Counted from the first letter of the stretch, positions 16,965 through 25,529 are shown. The stretch is DNA of 64,000 nucleotides from Streptomyces sp. G-G2 (GCF_030063135.1 NZ_JASISO010000021.1:1-64000); one strand, 5' to 3'. A program made the numbers and translations. The notes: generated by a model not told the origin, from the sequence alone.

Positions 16965-17292
16965 TCACCCGTGCTTTCCTGCCCGGGCGTTGATGATGTC
17001 CGTGAGCCCTTGCAGCTCGCGGGCGTTGACGCCCGCGCCGCCGCGGCGGGCGGTCCACCACTCGGCCAGCGTCACGCCGGGTTGAAGTGGGCACCGGAGA
17101 CCGGTCCGAGGAGGGCGATGAGGACGCCGAGGCCGAAAACGGTCGCGGTCGAGTTCGCGAGCAGCTGCAACGCGACGTCGTCGGTCAGCTTCGTGGCCTG
17201 GATCCCGGAGCCGACCACGACCGCGACGAGGGGGTGCCGACCAGCTCGGCGGCCGCACGGGCGACCAGCGGGTAGTCAGGCCGCAGTACGGT
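16965..17292 (-). pseudogene. Aquaporin (MIP-family) pseudogene
   Basis: Pieces of one protein are spread over three frames on the minus strand: YPLVARAAAELVGTP, then LVAVVVGSGIQATKLTDDVA, STATVFGLGVLIALLGPVSG and AHFNPA, then VTLAEWWTARRGG to the TGA at 16965. Joined, they give the N-terminal half of an aquaporin/MIP channel including the first NPA box (GAHFNPAVTLAEWW). The frame is lost by one missing C in a C run near 17232 and one missing G near 17075. No start codon is seen and the second half, with the second NPA box, is absent. In my recollection this subfamily occurs in arsenic-resistance clusters, but no ars gene is present. Confidence 0.8.
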
Positions 17293-17416
17293 ACTCCGCG
17301 CCCGCCCCGGTCCGCGGGTTCGGCACAATGGCGGTGGCGGCGGGAAGCCGGAGACGACGTGCGGCGCGCCGCCCCGGCACGGTCCGTCGGCCGTCCGCAC
17401 CAGGGAAGGAACACTG

Positions 17417-18469
17417 ATGAGCGCCGAGGACGACACGGTCCTGCTGACCACCGAGGGCCCGCTGGGCCGGATCACCCTCAACCGCCCCCGGGCCCTGAAC
17501 TCCCTCACCCGGCCCATGGTGCTGCGGATCGCGGCGGCCCTGACCGCCTGGGAGCACGACCCGGCGATCTTCCAGGTCCTGCTGGACGGCGCGGGGGAGC
17601 GGGGGCTCTGCGCGGGCGGCGACATCCGCGCCATCCACGACGACGTCCGTGCGGGCGGTTCCGCCTCCGAGGCGTTCTGGCGCGACGAATACCGGCTCAA
17701 CGCCAGGATCGCGGGCTACCCCAAGCCCTACGTCGCCCTGATGGACGGCATCGTGATGGGCGGCGGGGTCGGGGTGTCGGCCCACGGCAGCGTCCGGATC
17801 GTCACCGAACGCTCCCGCGTCGCCATGCCCGAGACCGGCATCGGCTTCGTCCCCGATGTCGGCGGCACCCACCTGCTCGGGCGGGCCCCGGGCGAGCTGG
17901 GCACCCACCTCGCCCTCACCGGCGCCGCCGTGGGGGCGGCCGACGCGCTGCTGTGCGGGCTCGCCGACCACTTCGTCCCCGCCGACCGGCTCGACGCGCT
18001 GGCCGCCGCCCTCGCGACCGCGCCCGTGGCCGACGTACTGCCCCGGTACACCGCGCCGGCTCCGGAGGGCGAACTGGCGGGGCGGCGCGAGTGGATCGAC
18101 CGCTGCTACGCCGCCGACACGGTCGAGGCGATCGTGGAGCGGCTGTCCGGCCACGGCGACCCGGCGGCCAAGGAGGCCGCCGAGACCATCCTGGCCAAGT
18201 CGCCGACCGCCCTCAAGGTGACGCTGGCCGCCGTCCGCCGGGCCCGCGTCCTCGGCTCCCTGGAGCGGGTGCTGGCGCAGGAGTTCCGGGTCTCCTGCGC
18301 CATGCTGACCGCGCCCGACCTGGTGGAGGGCATCCGCGCCCAGGTGGTCGACAAGGACCGCAGACCCCGCTGGTCCCCGGCCGCGCTGGAGCTGGTCGCG
18401 GACGCGGAGGTCGAGCGCTACTTCGCCCCGCTCGCCGCGGACCGCGAACTGCGCCTGGGCCCCGGCTGA
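17417..18469 (+). CDS. Enoyl-CoA hydratase/isomerase family; 3-hydroxyisobutyryl-CoA hydrolase-like
   Basis: 350 residues from ATG 17417, RBS agggaagga. Crotonase fold: ITLNRPRALNSLT, then the oxyanion-hole block LCAGGDIRAIHDD near residue 65 and KPYVALMDGIVMGGGVGVSAHG near residue 100, with AMPETGIGFVPDVGG carrying the catalytic Glu. The ~350-residue length and C-terminal extension (ETILAKSPTALKVTLAAVRRA; EFRVSCAMLTAPDLVEGIRAQVVDKDRRPRW) are those of 3-hydroxyisobutyryl-CoA hydrolase (valine catabolism) rather than a 260-residue hydratase. It stands alone, convergent with the UvrA-like gene (24-base gap). Confidence 0.85.
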   Translation: MSAEDDTVLLTTEGPLGRITLNRPRALNSLTRPMVLRIAAALTAWEHDPAIFQVLLDGAGERGLCAGGDIRAIHDDVRAGGSASEAFWRDEYRLNARIAGYPKPYVALMDGIVMGGGVGVSAHGSVRIVTERSRVAMPETGIGFVPDVGGTHLLGRAPGELGTHLALTGAAVGAADALLCGLADHFVPADRLDALAAALATAPVADVLPRYTAPAPEGELAGRREWIDRCYAADTVEAIVERLSGHGDPAAKEAAETILAKSPTALKVTLAAVRRARVLGSLERVLAQEFRVSCAMLTAPDLVEGIRAQVVDKDRRPRWSPAALELVADAEVERYFAPLAADRELRLGPG

Positions 18470-18493
18470 CGGTGCCCGAGGGGACGCGGGCGC

Positions 18494-21226
18494 CTACGCG
18501 CCCACGTACTCCCGCAGGTGACGGGCCGTCAACGTGTCAGCCTCGGCGACCAGTTCGGCCGGTGTCCCCTCGAAGACCACCCGGCCGCCGTCGTGCCCGG
18601 CGCCCGGGCCGATGTCGATCAGCCAGTCGGCGTGGGCCATGACCGCCTGGTGGTGCTCGATGACGATCACCGAGTTGCCGCTGTCCACCAGCCGGTCGAG
18701 CAGCGCGAGCAGCTTGTCCACGTCCGCCATGTGCAGACCGGTCGTCGGCTCGTCCAGGACGTACGTCGAGGACGTCTCCGCCATGCTGATGGCCAGCTTG
18801 AGCCGCTGCCGCTCACCGCCCGACAGGGTGTTGAGCGGCTGGCCGAGCCGGACGTAGCCGAGACCCACGTCCATCAGCCGGCCCAGCACCGCATTGGCCT
18901 GCCCCGTCGGGAAGAACGCGTGCGCCTCGGCCACCGGCATGTCGAGGACCTCGCTGATGTTCTTCCCGCGCAGCCGGTAGGTCAGCACCTCGGGCGTGAA
19001 CCGCTTGCCCGCGCACTCCTCGCACACCGAGGCCACCCCCGCCATCATCGCCAGATCGGTGTACACCAGCCCCAGGCCGTTGCAGTTCGGGCAGGCTCCC
19101 TCCGAATTCGCGCTGAACAGCGCCGCCTTGACGCCGTTGGCCTTGGCGAACGCGGTACGGACGGGGCCCAGCAGACCGGTGTACGTCGCCGGGTTCGACC
19201 GGCGCGAACCGCGGATGGGGGATTGATCGGCCACCACCACGCCCTCCCGGGCCGCGAGATGGCCGTGGATCAGAGAGCTCTTGCCGGAACCGGCGACCCC
19301 CGTGACCACGGTGAGCACCCCGAGGGGCACCTCCACGTCGACGTCCTTCAGGTTGTGCAGGTCCGCCCCCTTGACGGACAGCTGTCCCCGGGGCGTACGC
19401 ACCGACTCCCGAAGCCGCGCCCGGTGTTCGAGGTGACGGCCGGTCAGCGTGCCCGAGGAGCGCAGCCCCGCGACGTCGCCCGCGTAACAGAGCCGACCGC
19501 CCTCGGTGCCCGCGCCGGGGCCGAGGTCCACCACGTGGTCGGCGATCGCGATGACCTCCGGCTTGTGCTCGACGACGAGGACGGTGTTGCCCTTGTCGCG
19601 CAGCCGCAGCAGCAGGCCGTTCATCCGCCGGATGTCGTGCGGGTGCAGACCGGTGGTGGGTTCGTCGAAGACGTAGGTCACGTCGGTGAGCGAGGAGCCG
19701 AGGTGGCGGACCATCTTCACGCGCTGCGCCTCACCCCCTGACAGGGTGGCGGAGGGCCGGTCGAGGCTGAGGTAGCCGAGCCCGATCTCCACCAGTGAGT
19801 CCAGCAGTTCGGTCAGGCCGGTCAGCAGGGGCGCGACCGCCGGGTCCTGGATGCCGCGGACGAAGGCGGCGAGGTCGCTGATCTGCATTCGGGCGCAGTC
19901 GGCGATGTTCACCCCGGCGATCCGGGAGGACAGCGCGGCGGCGCTCAGCCGGGTCCCGTCGCAGTCCGGGCAGTCGGTGAAGACCACGGCCCGGTCCACG
20001 AAGGCCCGGATGTGGGACTGCATCGACTCGCGGTCCTTGGACAGGTAGGTGCGCTGGATCCGCACGACCAGGCCCTCGTAGGTGAAGTTGTTGCTGCCCA
20101 CCTTCACCTTCACCGGGCCCGTGTGCAGGAAGTCCGCCCACTCCCGCTCGGTGAAGTCCCGCAGCTTCTTGTCGACGGGGTAGAAGCCGGAGCCCGCCAT
20201 GATCTGCCAGGGCCAGGAGTCCACCGCGTAGCCGGGGACGGTGATCGCGCCCTCGGCGAGGCTCAGTTCGCGGTCCACCAGCTGGTCGACGTCGATGTCG
20301 GAGATGCGGCCGATGCCCTCGCACCGCGGGCACATGCCCTCGGGCGCGTTGAAGCTGAAGGCGCTGGAGGTGCCGACGTGCGGGGCGCCGAGGCGGCTGA
20401 AGATGATCCGCAGCATGGTGTAGGCGTCGGTGGCGGTACCCACGGTGGAACGGGAGTTGGCGCCCATCCGCTCCTGGTCCACCACGATCGCGGCGCTGAG
20501 GTTGTGCAGCGCGTCCACGTCCGGGCGGCCGAGGCTGGGCATGAAGGACTGGATGAAGGCGGTGTAGGTCTCGTTGATCATCCGCTGGGACTCGGCCGCG
20601 ACGGTACCGAAGACGAGCGAGGACTTGCCCGAGCCGGAGACCCCGGTGAAGACGGTGAGGCGGCGCTTGGGGATGTCGAGGGAGACGTCCGCGAGGTTGT
20701 TCTCGCGGGCCCCGCGCACCTGGATGACCTGGTGACTGTCGGCGGAGCCCGCCTCGGACCCGGCCGTACCGGTGGCCGCGGCGGTTCCGGGGGCTCGGGC
20801 GTTTCCGGCCGCTGCGGCGTTCCCGGTGGCTCCGGTGGCGGGCTCGGTGTCCGTGCCGGGCCAGTCGACCAGCTCGATGATCACGCCGTTCGGATCGGAG
20901 ACGAGGAAGAGCCGCTCGCCCCAGGGCTCCACGCGCGGCTCCAGGACGATCTTCGCGCCCTCGGCCCGCAGCCGTTCGTACTCACCGGGCAGGTCGGCCA
21001 CGGTGAAGGCGAGCATCACCCCGGACGCGCGCTGGTGGCGGTACTCCTGCGGCAGCACCTCCAGGCCGCGCCGTACGAAGACCACGTGCGGCCCCTGCGG
21101 GTGCGCGAGGGAGGCGAAGCCGTCGGCGGCCATCACCTCGCGGTAGCCGAAGTGCCTGGCCAGGAAGTCGGCGGAGGCGGTGACATCGTCGACGGTCAGG
21201 GATATCGCGGTGCTGGCGATCTGCAC
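18494..21226 (-). CDS. VOC-domain/UvrA2-type ABC ATPase fusion
   Basis: 910 residues from GTG 21226 (gaggagttcc upstream). Residues 1-123 form a VOC (glyoxalase) domain, AISLTVDDVTASADFLARHF to RLFLVSDPNGVIIELVDW. Residues 124-164 are a Gly/Ala/Thr linker. From 165 on it is a short UvrA paralogue: Walker A GVSGSGKSS and GVAGSGKSS, signatures LSGGEAQRVK and LSGGERQRLK, Walker B YVFDEPTTGLH and YVLDEPTTGLH, and Cys pairs CPRC, CPDC, CPNC and CEEC for zinc modules. The UvrB-binding insertion of true UvrA is reduced, as in UvrA2/DrrC-type proteins linked to drug resistance. A divergent TetR gene 98 bases away implies ligand-induced expression. A self-contained drug-sensing or sequestering plus DNA-tracking protein is inference. 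Confidence 0.9.
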   Translation of the reverse strand: MQIASTAISLTVDDVTASADFLARHFGYREVMAADGFASLAHPQGPHVVFVRRGLEVLPQEYRHQRASGVMLAFTVADLPGEYERLRAEGAKIVLEPRVEPWGERLFLVSDPNGVIIELVDWPGTDTEPATGATGNAAAAGNARAPGTAAATGTAGSEAGSADSHQVIQVRGARENNLADVSLDIPKRRLTVFTGVSGSGKSSLVFGTVAAESQRMINETYTAFIQSFMPSLGRPDVDALHNLSAAIVVDQERMGANSRSTVGTATDAYTMLRIIFSRLGAPHVGTSSAFSFNAPEGMCPRCEGIGRISDIDVDQLVDRELSLAEGAITVPGYAVDSWPWQIMAGSGFYPVDKKLRDFTEREWADFLHTGPVKVKVGSNNFTYEGLVVRIQRTYLSKDRESMQSHIRAFVDRAVVFTDCPDCDGTRLSAAALSSRIAGVNIADCARMQISDLAAFVRGIQDPAVAPLLTGLTELLDSLVEIGLGYLSLDRPSATLSGGEAQRVKMVRHLGSSLTDVTYVFDEPTTGLHPHDIRRMNGLLLRLRDKGNTVLVVEHKPEVIAIADHVVDLGPGAGTEGGRLCYAGDVAGLRSSGTLTGRHLEHRARLRESVRTPRGQLSVKGADLHNLKDVDVEVPLGVLTVVTGVAGSGKSSLIHGHLAAREGVVVADQSPIRGSRRSNPATYTGLLGPVRTAFAKANGVKAALFSANSEGACPNCNGLGLVYTDLAMMAGVASVCEECAGKRFTPEVLTYRLRGKNISEVLDMPVAEAHAFFPTGQANAVLGRLMDVGLGYVRLGQPLNTLSGGERQRLKLAISMAETSSTYVLDEPTTGLHMADVDKLLALLDRLVDSGNSVIVIEHHQAVMAHADWLIDIGPGAGHDGGRVVFEGTPAELVAEADTLTARHLREYVGA

Positions 21227-21260
21227 GGAACTCCTCGCGGGGCGGTGTGTCGAGCCTTCT

Positions 21261-21287
21261 CTATACACTGTACTCTATACGCTGTAC
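21261..21287. promoter_or_regulatory. Repeated operator-like sequence between uvrA2-like and tetR genes
   Basis: Two 13-bp units, ctatacactgtac (21261-21273) and ctatacgctgtac (21275-21287), one base apart, followed by agaga; together with the leading tctct they also give imperfect dyad symmetry. The AT-rich island lies midway between the divergent starts at 21226 and 21325, as expected for a TetR-type operator covering both promoters. Confidence 0.75.
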
Positions 21288-21324
21288 AGAGATATGGCGG
21301 ATGGTTTTCGGAGAGCGGGGCGAC

Positions 21325-22110
21325 ATGGCGGCGACGGACCGGAGCGGAGCGGGGGACCCGGCCCGCACGCTGGAACTGCTGTGGCGGGAACCCGGCCACG
21401 GCCGCGCCGGGCGCGGCCCCCGCCAAGGCCTCAGCACCGACGCCGTGGTCGCGGCGGCGACCGCCCTGGCCGACGCCGAAGGGATCGAGGCGCTCACCAT
21501 GCGCGCCCTGGCCCAGCGACTCGGGGTCACCCCGATGACCCTCTACACCTACGTCCCGGGCAAGGCCGAACTGCTCGACCTCATGCTCGACGACGCCTAC
21601 CGGCACATGACCCGGGGTGCCACGGCCCCCGCCGCCTCCTGGCGGGAGCGCGCCGAGGCGGTGGCCCACGACAACCGGGCCCTGCTGCGCGCCCATCCCT
21701 GGATCGCCTCCTTCGCGGTGGTCCGGCCGCCGCTCGGCCCCGGGCTCATCGGCAAGTACGAGCACGAACTGGGCGCCTTCGAGGGGCTCGGGCTGGACGA
21801 CCTCGCCATGGACGCCGCCCTCACCCACCTGCTCGCCTTCGTCCTGTCCACCACCCGCGCGGCCCTCGCGGCCGAGGCCGCCGCACGGGCGGGTGAACAG
21901 AGCGACCAGGAGTGGTGGGAGACGGCCGGCCCCCTGCTCGCCCGGGTCCTGGACCCGGAGCGCTACCCCCTGGCCACCCGGGTGGGCAGCGCCGCGGGCG
22001 AGGCGCACGGGTCGGCGTACAGCCCGGAACACGCCTACCGCTTCGGCCTGACCTGCGTCCTGGACGGCCTGGAGTGCCTGATCGGGGGCCGGGCGCCCGC
22101 TCAGCGGTAG
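21325..22110 (+). CDS. TetR-family regulator (TetR_C-type)
   Basis: 261 residues from ATG 21325; ggagagcgggg precedes it. The N-terminal HTH is LSTDAVVAAATALADAEGIE, ALTMRALAQRLGVTPMTLYTYVPGKAELLDLMLDDAY. The larger C-terminal domain (SWRERAEAVAHDNRALLRAHPWIASF, LEGL-type end FGLTCVLDGLECLIGG) resembles the TetR_C_1 class of TetR/ActR-like repressors of drug export genes. It is divergent from the VOC-UvrA2 fusion and probably represses it through the repeated operator in the gap, with release by the drug. Its stop overlaps the SDR remnant on the other strand. Confidence 0.85.
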   Translation: MAATDRSGAGDPARTLELLWREPGHGRAGRGPRQGLSTDAVVAAATALADAEGIEALTMRALAQRLGVTPMTLYTYVPGKAELLDLMLDDAYRHMTRGATAPAASWRERAEAVAHDNRALLRAHPWIASFAVVRPPLGPGLIGKYEHELGAFEGLGLDDLAMDAALTHLLAFVLSTTRAALAAEAAARAGEQSDQEWWETAGPLLARVLDPERYPLATRVGSAAGEAHGSAYSPEHAYRFGLTCVLDGLECLIGGRAPAQR

Positions 22111-22450
22111 CCCGTGGTGCCGGCCGGACGGCCCGGGTCCCGCACCTCGACCATGTACCGCCAGGCGTCCGGACGGCTGTCGTCCAGGTCGGTGAAACCG
22201 TAGCCCCCGGCCAACTGCCCGCTGGAGAGCGACTGCCCGTTCCAGCGCGCCCGGTCCGGGTCGACGGCCTGCGCCGCCACCGCCCGCCCGCCGCCGTGAC
22301 CAGCTCGGCCGTCTCCTCGACGGTCTCGGGCCGGTCGTACTCGGAACGGCGGCCGCGGGTGCCGCGCCCCGTCCCGTACACGGTCGCGCCCGCCACGCCC
22401 GGGTCCGCCCCCGCGACCAGGGCGAGCCGTCCTGTCAGCGCTCGCTTTAT
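22101..22450 (-). pseudogene. Short-chain dehydrogenase remnant with internal deletions
   Basis: At the 5' end the minus strand reads KRALTGRLALVAGA, then GATVYGTGRGTRGRRSEYDR and PETVEETAELVTAAGGR; at the 3' end, in another frame, AVDPDRARWNGQSLSSGQLA, GGYGFTDLDDSRPDAWRYMV and a TGA at 22101-22103. These are the N-terminus and C-terminus of a ~300-residue SDR oxidoreductase. The Rossmann loop has lost about a dozen residues, the whole catalytic middle (Ser-Tyr-Lys) is missing, and the codon where ATG is expected is ATA (22448-22450). It is a clear non-functional relic overlapping the tetR stop by three bases. Confidence 0.8.
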
Positions 22451-22503
22451 ACCGCGAGCGTACGACCGGCCACTGACAACAACGCCGCCCGCCGCCGCGC
22501 TCG

Positions 22504-23862
22504 CTACAGGCCGATGTCCCGGCGGCCCATGTCGTCGAGGGTCTCCCGGCGCACCAGGGTGCGCGCCACCCCGTCGCGGACCGCGATCACGGGCGGCCGT
22601 CCGACCAGGTTGTAGCCGGAGGCCATCGAGAGGTGGTACGCGCCCGCCGCGGGCACCGCCAGCAGGTCCCCGGGGCGTACGTCCCCGGGCAGCGCCACCG
22701 AGTCCGCGAGGACGTCGCCCGCCTCGCAGTGCCTGCCGACCACGGTGACCACGGCGGGACGGGCTGCGGAGTGGCGCCCGATCAGCCGGGGGGCGTACCG
22801 CACTCCGTACAGGGCCGGACGCGGGTTGTCGCTCATCCCGCCGTCCACCGCCACGAACGTACGCTCCCCCGTGCGCTTGACGGCGAGGACCCGGTAGACG
22901 GCGATCCCGGCGGGACCGGCGACGGCCCGGCCCGGCTCGATCGCCAGGCGGGGCACGGCCAGGCCCGCCCGCGCGCAGCCGCGCGTCAGCTCGGCCCGGA
23001 CCCGCGCCGCCAGATCGGTGATGTCCAGACTGTCCTCGCCGGGGCGGTAGGCGATGGCGTGACCACCGCCCAGGTCCAGCTCGGGCAGCTGGACGCCGTA
23101 CCGGTCGCGGACCCGGGCGAGCAGCCCGATCAGCCGGCGCACGGTGGCGACGTACGGCTTGGCGGAGGTGATCTGCGAGCCGATGTGGCAGTGCAGGCCC
23201 ACGAGTTCGAGGCTCGGCTGGCGCAGGATCCGGTCGATCGCGTGCCGGGCGGAACCGTCGGCGAGGGACAGGCCGAACTTCTGGTCCTCGGTGCCCGTAC
23301 GGATCTTCGGATGCGCGCCCGCGGCGATCCCGGGAACCACCCGGACGAGTACTCTCTGCCGCTCGCCCGGGCCCATCGCGGCGGCGATCCGGGCGATCTC
23401 GGCGGGGGAGTCGATGACGATCCGCCCGACCCCGAGCCGGATCGCGGTCCGCAGGTCCTCCGGGGTCTTCGCGTTGCCGTGCAGCACGATCCGCTCGGCC
23501 GGGAAACCCGCCGAGAAGGCCAGCATCAGCTCCCCGGCCGAGCAGACGTCCAGGCCCAGGCCCTCCTCGGCGATCCAGCGGACCATGGCCCGGGAGAGGA
23601 AGGCCTTGGCCGCGTACAGCACGTCGGCGTCGGGGAAGGTGGTGCGGTAGGCCCGGCAGCGGGCCCTGACCTCGGCTTCGTCCAGGACGTACAGGGGAGT
23701 GCCGAACCGGTCGGCGGACTCGGTGAGGGAGACCCCGGAGACGGTCAGGTCGTCGTGCGGGGCGGGGCGGGTGGAGGCGGGCCAGACCGACAGCCAGCCG
23801 GTGTCGGGCGTGGTGGTGTGGGTGAGCCGGGCGACGTGGGTGAAGCTCGCGAGCGCGGTCAT
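22504..23862 (-). CDS. lysA: Diaminopimelate decarboxylase
   Basis: 452 residues from ATG 23862, RBS gaggaggac. Fold-type III PLP decarboxylase: PLP Lys in DVLYAAKAFLS near residue 87, IVLHGNAKTPEDLRTAI, SLELVGLHCHIGSQI with the catalytic His, GGGHAIAYRPGED, and RHCEAGDVLADSVALPGDVRPGDLL with the active-site Cys of the partner subunit. DapDC converts meso-diaminopimelate to L-lysine. Streptomycetes usually have a core lysA near thrA/hom; this copy lies beside SAV_915-type and isochorismatase-like genes, so it may be a second copy for a specialised pathway. It follows a SAV_915-like gene by 10 bases, so the two are likely co-transcribed. Confidence 0.88.
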   Translation of the reverse strand: MTALASFTHVARLTHTTTPDTGWLSVWPASTRPAPHDDLTVSGVSLTESADRFGTPLYVLDEAEVRARCRAYRTTFPDADVLYAAKAFLSRAMVRWIAEEGLGLDVCSAGELMLAFSAGFPAERIVLHGNAKTPEDLRTAIRLGVGRIVIDSPAEIARIAAAMGPGERQRVLVRVVPGIAAGAHPKIRTGTEDQKFGLSLADGSARHAIDRILRQPSLELVGLHCHIGSQITSAKPYVATVRRLIGLLARVRDRYGVQLPELDLGGGHAIAYRPGEDSLDITDLAARVRAELTRGCARAGLAVPRLAIEPGRAVAGPAGIAVYRVLAVKRTGERTFVAVDGGMSDNPRPALYGVRYAPRLIGRHSAARPAVVTVVGRHCEAGDVLADSVALPGDVRPGDLLAVPAAGAYHLSMASGYNLVGRPPVIAVRDGVARTLVRRETLDDMGRRDIGL

Positions 23863-23872
23863 CGGGTCCTCC

Positions 23873-24199
23873 TCAGCGGGCGCGGGCCGGGACCGGGGCG
23901 GCGGGAGCCGGGGTCCACGGGGGCGCGGGCGCGGGCCGCCCGGCGGGCTGCTTCGCGGAGAACGGCGGGTCGACGGTGAGCGTCGTGATGCCGAGCGGGG
24001 CGGCCAGGGCGCGCAGGGCCGGTTCCGAGAGCCGGATCCAGGGCTGCGCCGGGCCGAGGGCGGCGGTGAGCCGCTCGGTGGAGGTGAAGGCGACGGCGGT
24101 ACGGACGCCGAGGGGGGTGCGGAAGAAGCGGGTGGCGCAGCCGGGGCCGTCGGGGCGGCCGGGCCGGACCGGGACGAAGAGCGGTGAACGGGCAGGCAT
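23873..24199 (-). CDS. SAV_915/SseB-like small protein
   Basis: 108 residues, MPARSPLFVPVRPGRPDGPG then CATRFFRTPLGVRTAVAFTSTERLTAALG and WIRLSEPALRALAAPLGI. This layout matches the SAV_915 family of streptomycete proteins, distantly SseB-like, of unknown function. The Pro/Ala-rich C-terminal 30 residues are low complexity. The TGA is 10 bases before the lysA start. In S. avermitilis-type genomes these small proteins often precede unrelated enzymes. Confidence 0.65.
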   Translation of the reverse strand: MPARSPLFVPVRPGRPDGPGCATRFFRTPLGVRTAVAFTSTERLTAALGPAQPWIRLSEPALRALAAPLGITTLTVDPPFSAKQPAGRPAPAPPWTPAPAAPVPARAR

Positions 24200-24417
24200 G
24201 TGGGCTCTCCAGGTGCGGGCGTCGGGGTGCGGCCCCGACCGGTCCGGCCGGCGCCGCGCTTCGACGCTATGCCCGCGACGGGGTCCCTCGCCCCTTCCCC
24301 TGACGGGGACTTGACGCGGGCGCCCCGATCGCTGACGCCTCCCTGACGCCCGCCCGACGCCCGCCCGACGTCCCCGGGCGGAGCTCGGCCGCGGAGGCCG
24401 GGGTCAGGAGGCCGGGG

Positions 24418-24989
24418 TCAGGCGTCCAGCGCCGCGATGATCTCCGCGGTGGAGCGGACGCGGCCGAGGCGCGGGAAGATCTTGCCGAAGGAGTGCGCGT
24501 GCGCGTCGGCGTCCATGTCGGTGGTGGCGTCCTCGGCGAAGACCACGCCGTAGCTGTTCTCCCAGGCCGCGCGGGCGGTGGACTCGACTCCGATGCTGGT
24601 GGAGATGCCCGCCAGGACGATCCGGGTGACCCCGCGGCGGCGCAGCTGGAGATCCAGGTCGGTGCCGGTGAAGGCGCCCCAGTGGCGCTTGGTGACGCGG
24701 ATGTCGCCCTCGGCCGGGAGGCCGGCGGGGAGTTCCGAGAAGGCGGCGGGCGGTGCGGTGAGCAGGCCCGGGAGGTCGGATTCGGCGCCGGGCAGGTCGC
24801 CGCCGTCGGGGGACCACGCGACGTTGACGAGGACCACCGGGAGCCCCTTGGCGCGGAAGGCCCGGCGAGTTCCACCGCCTTCTTGAGCACGTCGCCGGAG
24901 GGGCGGGCGGTGGGCAGGGCGAGGATGCCCTGCTGGAGGTCGATCAGGACGAGGGCGGTGCGCGCGTCGAGGTTCAGGTCAGCGGTCAT
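24418..24989 (-). pseudogene. Isochorismatase-family hydrolase, frameshifted
   Basis: ATG 24989 starts NLDARTALVLIDLQQGILALP (catalytic Asp in LVLIDLQQG), up to VLKKAVELAG. At about 24863 the frame shifts by one missing base in a ggg run, and the other frame continues FRAKGLPVVLVNVAWSPDGG, RVTKRHWGAFTGTDLDLQLR (catalytic Lys), VLAGISTSIGVESTARAAWE and FPRLGRVRSTAEIIAALDA. All parts are present, about 190 residues. The usual nucleophile Cys is Gly (SIGVEST rather than a CV pair), as in PhzD-like members. A single-base consensus error is a real possibility. It is followed by nothing in operon and preceded by a MarR gene. Confidence 0.85.
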
Positions 24990-25048
24990 GAGGGTCTCGA
25001 TTCCTTCTCGGAGGACTGTGGTGCTCGTACTCGGGATCGGGCTCGTGC

Positions 25049-25495
25049 TCAGGCCTCGGCGTCCGCGTCGGCGAGGCGTTTGAGCAGGACGATCGCCTCC
25101 CGGAGGGTCTCGCGTTCGGCCTCCGTCAGGCGCTCGGCCAGCAGCTCGGCGAGCCGCCCGTACCCGGCTTCGCCGCGTTCGCGGACGGTCTCCCGGCCGC
25201 TCTCGGTCAGGGCGATGATCTGCCGCCGCCCGTCGATGGGGTCGGGCGTCCGCTCGACGTACCCTGCCGCGCGCAGCGCGTTCACGGTGGCGATCATCGA
25301 CTGCGGCCGGATCCGCTCGGCCCGGGCCAGCTCGGCGGCACTGGCGGGGCCCAGGCGGTGGAGCTGCTTGAGCGCCGCCACCTGCGACAACGACATGCCC
25401 TCCGAGGCAGCGAGCCGCATCTGCCGGACCACCATCCGCACGGCCAGCTGGAGTTCTTCGGCGGTCTCCCGCAGTCGGCGCTGTTCGTCTGCCAT
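25049..25495 (-). CDS. MarR-family transcriptional regulator
   Basis: 148 residues. Winged HTH: MSLSQVAALKQLHRLGPASAAELARAERIRPQSMIATVNALRAAGYVERTPDPIDGRRQIIALTESGR, the classic helix-turn-helix and DxR wing; helices at both ends form the dimer interface. It lies upstream of the isochorismatase-family gene in the same direction (59 bases), so they may form one unit. A short dyad at 25515-25529, 20 bases upstream of ATG, is a candidate autoregulatory site. Confidence 0.9.
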   Translation of the reverse strand: MADEQRRLRETAEELQLAVRMVVRQMRLAASEGMSLSQVAALKQLHRLGPASAAELARAERIRPQSMIATVNALRAAGYVERTPDPIDGRRQIIALTESGRETVRERGEAGYGRLAELLAERLTEAERETLREAIVLLKRLADADAEA

Positions 25496-25514
25496 GGCGC
25501 GACCTTAGAGGATC

Positions 25515-25529
25515 GGCAGGTAAACTGCC
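25515..25529. promoter_or_regulatory. Candidate MarR operator
   Basis: ggcag-gtaaa-ctgcc, five-base arms around an AT-rich centre, in an AT-richer stretch (25508-25550) between the marR start and the divergent methyltransferase start. A partial third copy, gcctg, follows. Assigned by position and symmetry. Confidence 0.5.

Noticed and set aside
9661..17416. Right attachment site of the tRNA-Pro element
   Set aside because: I looked for a repeat of the tRNA 3' end and found no convincing copy; a computed search is needed.
17185..17700. Minus-strand frame across the start of the crotonase-family gene
   Set aside because: Only its first part (aquaporin piece) is real; the rest is shadow of the plus-strand gene.
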